In this document: positions 7,909 to 14,518 of the stretch, piece after piece
How positions within the stretch are numbered: the first letter of the stretch is position 1
Layout of the letters: every line of letters begins with the position of its first letter
Assembly (NCBI GenBank): GCA_025349905.2
Contig: MU624996.1
Location: forward strand, 1-14,518
Source of the DNA: Blastocladiella britannica
Taxonomy: Eukaryota; Blastocladiomycota; Blastocladiomycetes; Blastocladiales; Blastocladiaceae
Length of the DNA: 14,518 nucleotides
Reading direction: 5' to 3'
Notes under the pieces: generated by a model
Told to the model about the DNA's origin: nothing
Database searches by the model: none
Seen by the model: only the letters and a program-made list of their open reading frames with translations
Translations under genes and position numbers: made by a program

Positions 7909-9411
7909 TCAAAGCAGGCCATGTGTGGCGATCATGCGCTCCACCGCCTCGCCGACGCGGCCGTGTGTGGTGAGTACGCGCTGTGCCATGTCGTCAACTC
8001 GGCCCTCTACAGTGGCCATGCCTGCTGCCAGATGGCCAACACTCGTTCGTTCCCATTTGATTGAGAACCCCGAGGACGAGCTGATAACGCCAGCGTCAAC
8101 GAGGAAGGCGCCAATGCGGACGGGGATGCCAACGACAAGGCCAGCGAAGGCGGTAGCGACAAAGACGGCGACGATAGCGAGCGCAACAAGGGCGAGGTCT
8201 TGGCGGGCACCACATATGACTTGGCCAAGGTCGATGACCAACCCGAGGACGAGGATACGGACAAAGACGGGAGCTGGCGGGGACGCGGCATCGCATCCCG
8301 GCGGGCCATCAACTCGCGGATCACGTCCGAAAAGATGCTGGACAGGGCGTTCCCGCTGCCGCAGTCACCAAAAAAGGAACGCACGTCGCGCCACCCGTCA
8401 TCCACCACCACGTCGACGCGGCGGGCCCACTCCCCCATCCGCTCGCGCGCCTCGTCCATGGCCTTGCGCGCCTTGGTCGCCTTGGCCGCCGCCATTGCGG
8501 GGCCGCGCCCCCCGGCATCGACGCCATCGCCATCTTCAGCAGGCAGAGGTGGCTGAGGGCGAGTGGCCGCCCACTCCACGACCGCCTTGCGCGACGCGCA
8601 CGCCAGGTACCGATGCCCCAACAGGGAGTACGCGGTGGCACGGCGGTCCGGTCCATGGCCGCGAGAACAAACGAGAGCGCCGCCGCACCATCGCCGTAAA
8701 CCTTGTCCGCGAAATGCCAAAGTGTGCGGTCCGAGTTGCGCTGCAGTGCCACGCGCAGCTGGTCGAACGACCACACCTGCTCCCGTTGCTGCTGCTTCTG
8801 GAGCCGGCGCAGGGCACGTGCGCGCAGGGGATTCGTGTGCTTCTGCTTTCGCTTGGGTGATGATCTCTGCCTCTGCCTGGGCAAGCTCCAAGCACAAGTT
8901 CGCTGTTTCCTGGTCGTCGTCCAAGCAGATCATGCGGAATTCTCGCGGGGCGAGCTTGATGGCAGTGTTTGCTCTGTATAAAAAGTATTTTTTTGTTAGA
9001 TCCTTTGCATCGTGAGGGATCTTGGATCATAAAATGTCAGAAAAAAGCGAAAATACGTACGTCAGGATCACCTCACCAGCAACGCCCGACAGGAGCAACT
9101 AGCTGCTCGTCAGACTTCCACAATTCCCCGGCGTGCACGTAGCCCTGCTGCACTAGGATCACTTCAAAGCGTTTGACTCTGCCACGCTTCAGGATCTTCT
9201 TGGCCGAGGGCATCCCGTTCTTCCTGTTGTTGATATTCTTGGACTCCTCGTGACCACCACCGCCCATCACCGGCAGGATCTCGCGGTGGAACTGCTCCGC
9301 GTCGGCCGCAATTTCATCGTTTAGAGTCGCAATAACTTTAATGTCGTTGTCGTTGACGGTGGTGTTGGTGTCGTTGCATCCGTTCGCCGAGGTGGCGGGA
9401 GCGGCACGGGC
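7909..9411 (-). pseudogene. Unrecognised, likely membrane-anchored protein, frameshifted
   Basis: A long protein can be followed on the minus strand from the acceptor CATGTAG/GCC at 9411 to the TGA at 7909, but only through about four single-base frame changes, near 9090, 8850, 8650 and 8295. An intron at about 8971-9059 (GTACGT donor; TTTATACAG acceptor) joins GEVILT with ANTAIKLAPREFRM in frame. In order, the pieces are: a polar N-terminus (NGCNDTNTTVNDNDIKV); a basic stretch (PSAKKILKRGRVKRFEVILV) leading into beta-rich sequence that ends in a helix (DDDQETANLCLELAQAEAEI), loosely like a PH domain; a helical, glutamine-rich region; a further helical domain (MDEARERMGEWARRVD); two hydrophobic segments (ALVALAIVAVFVATAFAGLVVG); and a short amphipathic tail. 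A first coding exon near 9480-9570 is possible but uncertain. I do not recognise the family. It may be a decayed gene or an intact gene with sequencing indels. Confidence 0.55.
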
Positions 9412-9990
9412 CTACATGAAGCATTAAGAAGTAAGAATTCTGCGATCAAGATTGATATGAATCAAGTAGGGCCGCACCGAGCAAGCGTGAGGAAATCCAA
9501 GGGTAAAGATCCGAATCGAAAGAGAGAAATCAAGGCGACGGGCTGTTTGCCACCTCATTTTCATTCAGCAGGGCTATAATTTCGGCCCATATAATAATAA
9601 TAAAATATTGACAAATTCAAAGAGAAGTTGGTTCAGAAGGCAGTGAGACACGATCCGACAGCAATCAGAGCAGTCGAGTGCCAAACTCCATTTCTCTCTC
9701 TGCATCTGTTGCCGCTGAGAGACAATGGACGAGCGCTTTCCTCGATCAATCCGAGAGTACGCTGCTGGTCCGCTCTTCTAAGTGGAGGCAAAGGAAGTTA
9801 AGGGCGAAGTAAAATAAACGAGAACAATAAAGCGACCGCGATGATTTGGATATGACCGCGTTGACGCGCGTCTGTTAGCCAGTGGGAAAGGTACCGTCGT
9901 GGTCCGGGGCCAACTCTCGAGAAGAATCGGCCAACTCTCTTTCTACAACAAAAAAAAAGGGAGCCATCTCAGTGAGCGGGACGAAGAAGG
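9412..9990. other. Intergenic region upstream of two divergent genes, with small uORF
   Basis: About 580 bases separate the frameshifted minus-strand gene from the TRMT2A-like gene. The minus strand has an ATG-led stretch near 9568-9480 that could be a first exon for the former: an open frame ending at TCG/GTGCGG would join the 9411 acceptor in phase 0. On the plus strand, an 18-codon open frame at 9725-9781 (MDERFPRSIREYAAGPLF) could be an upstream ORF in the leader of the TRMT2A-like gene. The 11-mer GGCCAACTCTC is repeated at 9908-9918 and 9929-9939. AT-rich tracts lie near 9591-9605. No RNA gene is visible. Confidence 0.4.
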
Positions 9991-12176
9991 ATGCTGGCCA
10001 TGGACCCTCTCGCCACCGCTGCTTCCAGTGCCTCGACATCTCTATTTGCTACTGCCAACTCCCGCTTTGCCCCCTCGACGCGTCCTGAGGTGACCATGAC
10101 GGGCAGCAGCCACGACTATTACGACAACGGTGTGGGCTATGACGACCACAAAGCCGACGAACAAGACGACGACGTAGCTTCGGCCCGCTCGTCCTCGTCG
10201 TCATCCCCGCCGTCGTCTCTGGAGTCTTTGGACCGACCGTTGCCGCGGATTCGTCTGGACGGTATCTCGCGTCCATTTGGCGTGGACGAGTTCACTGCAT
10301 GGCTGTTGGCGGCGCTAGACCCGCACCCGGACTGGCTCGAGCACGTGACGCTGCTCAAGGACCCGGGCGTGTTGACGGCGCATGTGGTGTTGCCCGTATT
10401 TTATTTCCTTGCGATTTTTCTTTGTCTGCGCGATGCTATTTAACACGAGAAAATCGACAGACCCTGGATCTCCACCAGCAAGCGCTGGGAACACTCAAGC
10501 GCACGTCGCTCACGTGCGGGACATTGCCCGTGATGGTCTCGGACACGGACCTCCGCCAGTCGCGCCTGTCTACACCGACGGGAGCGGACAGCGGACCGCC
10601 GTTGTCGGCGATCGCTAGGCAGTTGCTTCCACTCACCAACTTGCCCATGGACCAGCAGCTCGAGTGGAAGCGCGCGGATGCCGCCGATGCGCTCCAGTCC
10701 GTGATAGAGTTCTCGCACGACTTTTTTAATTATTGATTTTTGTCTCGTGTGGACCTAACGACATATAAAGGCAGACTCCTGGCGCGACCTTGCCTCCAGT
10801 TACGGTGGTGCCGTCGCCGGTGCAGATTGGGTACCGCAACATGTGCGACTTTGTGATTGGCGCGGGCATGGATGGCATGTTGAATGTTGGGTTCACGCTT
10901 GGCCCGCCAAAATCGCCCAAAAACTTTGTCGAGGTACATGCACTGCCCATTTTCTTTATTTCTTTCTAATGAAGCTGCCATTGACTTGGGAGTTCGATTC
11001 GGCAGGAACCAACAGGTCTCAAGCACGTCAACCCGGAAGTATTCAAAGCTGCTGCCATTCTCCAGGTACGTCCATCATGTTTTCTTTGGTACTAAGCGAT
11101 GCATCTGACCAAAAACCCAAAATGGATAACTTTTGTAGGAATTCGTTCGCAGCACGCGGTACCAGTGCGGCAAGGTAGTGAACGGGAAACCCAACAGCCC
11201 GCAGAACCGCGCCACGTCGCAAAAGCTGTTCCGCGTGGCACGCGTGCGCACCAACTCGGCCGGCCACGTTTCGGTGATCCTGCAAGCGACGTCGGTCGGG
11301 CACACGCCAGCAGCGGTCAAGGACGGGATTGGCCGCGTTTCCAACTTCTTTACCGCCCAGGCATTCAAAGCCGGGCTTGTGGTGAAAGTGTTTGGGATTC
11401 AGGTACACACGTTCATCCCCCCCTCTCGTATCCATAACATGACAACTAACAGATTGTTCAAAAAAAAGATGTGCGACGCGTCCGAAGTCAAGTTCTCGCC
11501 CAGCAGCCCGATCCAGTTCTTAACCGGCAGTCCCTGTGCGCAGCTCGAGTCCATGTGCGGGATCACGTTCCCGATCCTCCCCCTATCCTTTTTCCGCACC
11601 AACATGTCGGCCGCCGCCGAGCTGTACAAGGTGATCGGCGACTGGGTTCGGATCGACCACGGTACTGGAACCCGCCACGTATTTCTCGAACTGTTCAGCG
11701 GCCTCGGGATACTGAGCACCATGATCGCCAACCGCAACGACTACGCCAAAGTGGTAGCGATCGACTCGGACCGCGCGGCCGTCACCATTTCCCGCGCGCT
11801 CGCCGCCGCCCAACCAACCCCCAAGTCCGCCGCCATTTACTTGCTCGGCGACGTCTCCTCCGTTCTCCCAATCCAGCTCGACGTACTGCAATCGGAATCG
11901 CACGGCCAGCCGCTGGAAATCACGGTGGTCGCTGACCCGTCGCACAACGGCGTGCAGGCGGTAGCACTGCGGGCGTTGCGCGCGTGCCCTTCGGTGCGGC
12001 GGGTGGTGGTGGTGGCGACGCGGCTGCGCCGCGTGCAGAGCAAGTTCATGATGCTTATGGAGCCCGAGTCGGCGCCGGCAACGGTGGGCGAGCCGTTTGC
12101 GATCACGCGCGCGTGCGTCGTGGACACGGCTCCGTGGTCGCACGAGTACGAGGTGGTGGTGGAGTTACGACGGTAG
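9991..12176 (+). CDS. TRMT2A/TrmA-family tRNA m5U methyltransferase-like protein, likely catalytically inactive
   Basis: Six exons, 9991-10395, 10461-10700, 10775-10933, 11006-11065, 11139-11402 and 11469-12176, join in frame into 611 aa, close to TRMT2A length. A second ATG lies at 10000. An acidic, serine-rich N-terminus precedes an RRM-like segment around residues 85-135 (IRLDGISRPFGVDEFTAWLL). The family hallmarks PSPVQIGYRNMCDFVIGAG and EFVRSTRYQCG follow. The methyltransferase domain has FFRTN at 417-421, the SAM loop FLELFSGLGIL near 448-458 and DPSH at 532-535. TrmA-family enzymes methylate U54 of tRNA using a Q in FFQxN, the D of DPPR, a nucleophilic C in SCNP and a distal E. Here Q is R419, DPPR is DPSH, the cysteine position is T560 (VVATRLRR), and only D532 and E604 remain. 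The fold looks preserved and the active site lost. The exon 2 donor (GTGATA) and the exon 6 acceptor (after an A8 run) are the least certain junctions. Confidence 0.88.
10934..11005 (+). other. Intron of the TRMT2A-like gene (best-supported example)
   Basis: Donor GAG/GTACAT and acceptor CGGCAG/GAA, phase 0, 72 nt. Removing it joins FVE with EPTGLKHVNPEVF. The next intron, 11066-11138 (CAG/GTACGT to TTGTAG/GAA, 73 nt), then joins AAAILQ with EFVRSTRYQCG, a family hallmark. The other introns are 10396-10460, 10701-10774 and 11403-11468. All are short (65-74 nt) and phase 0. Confidence 0.85.
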
Positions 12177-12258
12177 ATTGTTTATGTGTGTGTATTAGGG
12201 ACAGCACGCATTACAACCCGTCCAAAAATCAAAGATTTTCTTTCCCCCTCTCAGTATT
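12177..12258. other. 82-bp convergent gap between TRMT2A-like and CTNNBL1 genes
   Basis: The two stop codons are 82 bases apart, so the 3' UTRs very likely overlap. A TG-rich tract (TTTATGTGTGTGTATTAG) follows the TRMT2A-like stop codon. No gene is present. Confidence 0.6.
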
Positions 12259-12263
12259 TTATT
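12258..12263 (-). terminator. AATAAA overlapping the CTNNBL1 stop codon
   Basis: On the minus strand the last codons read GAA TAA AAT, so a canonical AATAAA polyadenylation hexamer contains the stop codon itself. Cleavage 10-30 bases downstream would fall within the 82-bp convergent gap. Confidence 0.4.
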
Positions 12264-14366
12264 CGGAAGAAGTCAAAGCTGCTGCCAGCGTCCGCAACTC
12301 CACCGCCGCCTTTGATCCCGCGTCAGCCCGCCGCGCCGCGTCCAACAGCACTTGAGCCACATCGCGCGGGTCCAGGGAAGCCGCGGGCAGCAGCACGTCC
12401 ACGACGTACTCCCGTAACTCGGCCGAGTCGCGGCACAGCGTGCCGATCAGCACCCCGATCTGCGACAACGTGAACAGGCCGCGGTCGAGACGGTCGATGT
12501 AGTCCAAGTCGTCATCTTCCTCGTCGTCGCCTTCTGTGTCCTGTGTATTTTTGTGGTGAGTTTTGAGTGGCAGGCCTGAGAAAAAAAGGAAAACATACTG
12601 CTGTGACAGCTGCAGGCCCAACGGCGTCGCGGTATCGGGCAAACATGGAGACGGCCTGGATCAGCTTGGCGTGGTCGTCTTCGTGGAACTTGCGCAGCAC
12701 GCGGTCGCGAGCAGCGACAGCCGCATTGCTATCCCCATTCGACGGTGGTGATGAGCGAGTGTCGAGCCCGCGTAACAGGTTGACCAAAACGGACACCGTA
12801 TGCTCGTCGTCGGTCTTGGCCACGTACTCGTCCTTGTACGCCTTGGCGACCTTTTTCCGGTCCTATTTATGGTCTTTAGTACCGACATGTAACATCCAAA
12901 TATGAGAGCACAATATACCTGATGCATAAAGATGGGAAACACGGCCCCCAGTCCCTGTGCTTCCGTGACCAAGTGAAGTGCGTTCAGTGCAGCTGGGTTG
13001 GATGACGATGGTTCCATCGACGGAGGAGCCATGGTCGCGTAATTAAGGATCTGGATAGCGCGAATGCGCGATCGCCGCCGTTTCTGCAGCATCAGGACCA
13101 TGAGCTCGATCCCTTCCTCGGCCCGGAACGCCGTCTGCACTTGCGGGTCGGTGAGCGCCAGGCACAGCAGGCCAAACAGGTTTTCCATCCACTCGGACTC
13201 GTCGGCGTCGTCTGGGTCGGTTTTGCGGTATTTCTGTAATCACCCATCAAGTTATGGCAATCAAAAGAGACAAGTAAAAGAAAGTATGGACGTACCGAAA
13301 GGAGTTCCAGAATCACCGCCAGCCCACCCTGAGCAACCATGACGGGAGCGCGGGCCGACCCGTCCTGCTGGAGAATGGTGGCCAGCAGTTCGGCCGCGTA
13401 CGATCGTACGGGCGACAGGAAGGGGCGTTTGGCCTTGATATCGGTCGCCGCGTCCTTGAGATGGCTCAGCAACAGGTCCGGGATTTTTGAGTTGGCCGTC
13501 ACGTCGGCAATGGCCGCCGGGAACGCCGACAGAATGCCGTCCAGGAGCGCCAGGTACCGCATCAGCGCCTCGTTCAATGCATCCGAGGCCACAGCGGCAT
13601 CGCCATCATCCGCACTGGCTGCAGCCAAAGACAATTCGCGCCGGTACGCGGTTTCGAAAAGCGCCAAGAACCCGCACTCCAGCATCTGGGCCGCAAACTC
13701 GGCGATCCCGCGAATACACGATGCCGAGAAATCGTCGTCCTCGGCCGCCAGCCCCACCACGTCGTCGTCCATGAGCTCGGCCAGCGTCGCCACGGAGCTC
13801 AGTGCAATGTCCGAGTTCTCGTGGCCCAGTAAAAACACCAGCGACTCGGCGATCCGCAAGCGTGTGGCCTCGCGGTACAGTCGCGGGGCGGTGGCCAGGA
13901 CCGCGAGGGCACGGATCTCGGTGTCCAAGTCCAGTTCGGAGGGTAAGAACCGTTCGGGGTCGCCGAGGTGCTTTGCCCTGAGCTCTTCGTTGGTGGACCG
14001 CGCTTTGGCGAACCGCGCGGCCTGCCGTTTTAAAGCGCCGGTGTCGAGTTCGGCCAGGTTGGTATCGTCTACGGCCACGTCGGTTGGGGCGGCCGAGTCG
14101 ACGATGTTGAGCACGCGGCGCGTCGAGTCGTCGAGGCCGTCGCCAAAGAACCGCTCGTCGTCGTCAATATCATCGGGTTCATTGATATTGTCGTCGTCGT
14201 CATCATCTTCGTCGCCGATCACTTCGCCTGGATCGGCTGATGATGAAGAGGTAACGCCGGGGGTGGCAAGGCGCTGGCGTTTGGCGGCAGGGTCGTACGC
14301 GCCGCCGGTCATGAGATCGGCCCTGCGCTTGGGTGCGGGCGCCTTGAACACGTCGCGCAGGTCCAT
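12259..14366 (-). CDS. CTNNBL1: Beta-catenin-like protein 1 (spliceosome-associated ARM-repeat protein)
   Basis: Four exons, 14366-13296, 13233-12919, 12862-12599 and 12540-12259, give 643 aa. The start ATG at 14366 follows an A9 run; the frame continues upstream only to a TTG. The N-terminus has basic nuclear-localisation-like clusters (K13-R15 and K29-R32) and an acidic region near 52-71. Family signatures follow: NEELRAKHLGDPERF, SELDLDTEIRALAVLATAPRLY, LLGHENSDIALSSVATLAELMDDD, WMENLFGLLCLAL, GLGAVFPIFMHQ and the C-terminal DYIDRLDRGLFTLSQIGVLIG. CTNNBL1 is an armadillo-repeat protein that binds the Prp19/CDC5L complex of the spliceosome. Introns are 13234-13295 (62 nt), 12863-12918 (56 nt) and 12541-12598 (58 nt), all in phase 0. 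Length is slightly above the roughly 560 aa of animal members, mostly in the disordered N-terminus. Confidence 0.95.
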
Positions 14367-14518
14367 TTTTTTTTGATTTTTTGATTTGATTTGTGATGAG
14401 GCTGTGGAAAAAGTGCAACGGATCACGCGACCTCCACGTCTCTTTCTTGGCGAAACATCCGCAGGTCCCACGACGACGAGCTGCGCCTCCCGCGCGTACC
14501 AAAAGCCCAATCAACGAA
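14367..14518 (-). promoter_or_regulatory. 5' flank of CTNNBL1
   Basis: On the minus strand this holds an A-rich leader made of repeated ATCAAA units directly before the ATG (14367-14395). It is presumably the 5' UTR and proximal promoter. No clear TATA element is visible before the window ends. Confidence 0.35.

Noticed and set aside
7454..8860. Plus-strand open frame of 468 codons across two minus-strand genes
   Set aside because: Its translation is biased (R, T, P, S) and unlike a folded protein, whereas the minus strand gives recognisable segments homologous to the F-box paralogue and a coherent membrane protein.
11583..12143. Minus-strand open frame of 186 codons
   Set aside because: It is antisense to the last TRMT2A-like exon and is H/R-rich with no domain.
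13339..14376. Plus-strand open frame of 345 codons
   Set aside because: It is the exact antisense of CTNNBL1 exon 1, is serine-rich and shows no family resemblance.
1..14518. tRNA, rRNA, CRISPR arrays, phage or insertion-sequence features
   Set aside because: No cloverleaf-like sequence, rRNA core, regularly spaced repeats or mobile-element proteins were recognised on either strand.

Overview
The window looks like a GC-rich nuclear segment of a eukaryote, most likely a fungus. Short spliceosomal introns (56-74 nt, GTRNGT-type donors, AG acceptors) interrupt conserved genes. A-rich contexts precede the start codons, one ATA-rich core promoter is visible, and AATAAA signals occur at gene ends. 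Conserved eukaryotic proteins (CTNNBL1-like, TRMT2A-like, PA-TM-RING) sit beside alanine-rich F-box/helical-repeat proteins. A zoosporic, early-diverging fungus (Blastocladiomycota-like) is my guess for the lineage; this is inference from style, not proven by the sequence.

Layout. Positions 101-2620 (-) hold an intact single-exon 839-aa protein with an F-box in its middle. Positions 3144-5272 (-) hold a two-exon PA-TM-RING membrane E3 ligase with a long acidic, polyQ-bearing cytosolic tail. A short divergent promoter follows, carrying a duplicated 14-nt element. Positions 5456-6055 (+) hold a short F-box-family protein. Facing it tail to tail at 6314-7698 (-) is a longer relative that reads only by changing frame several times. 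Positions 7909-9411 (-) hold an unrecognised, probably membrane-anchored protein, also broken by about four single-base frame changes. Positions 9991-12176 (+) hold a six-exon TRMT2A/TrmA-family protein whose catalytic residues are largely replaced. Positions 12259-14366 (-) hold a four-exon beta-catenin-like protein 1 (CTNNBL1), convergent with the previous gene and only 82 bp from it.

The two ends of the window are intact, conserved coding sequence, while 6.3-9.4 kb appears decayed or mis-assembled. The genes do not form an obvious pathway: two touch ubiquitin ligation (F-box, RING), one RNA modification and one splicing. The most interesting observation is the intact TRMT2A-like gene that lacks the catalytic cysteine and appears to encode a pseudoenzyme. 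No tRNA, rRNA, CRISPR array or recognisable transposon was found.
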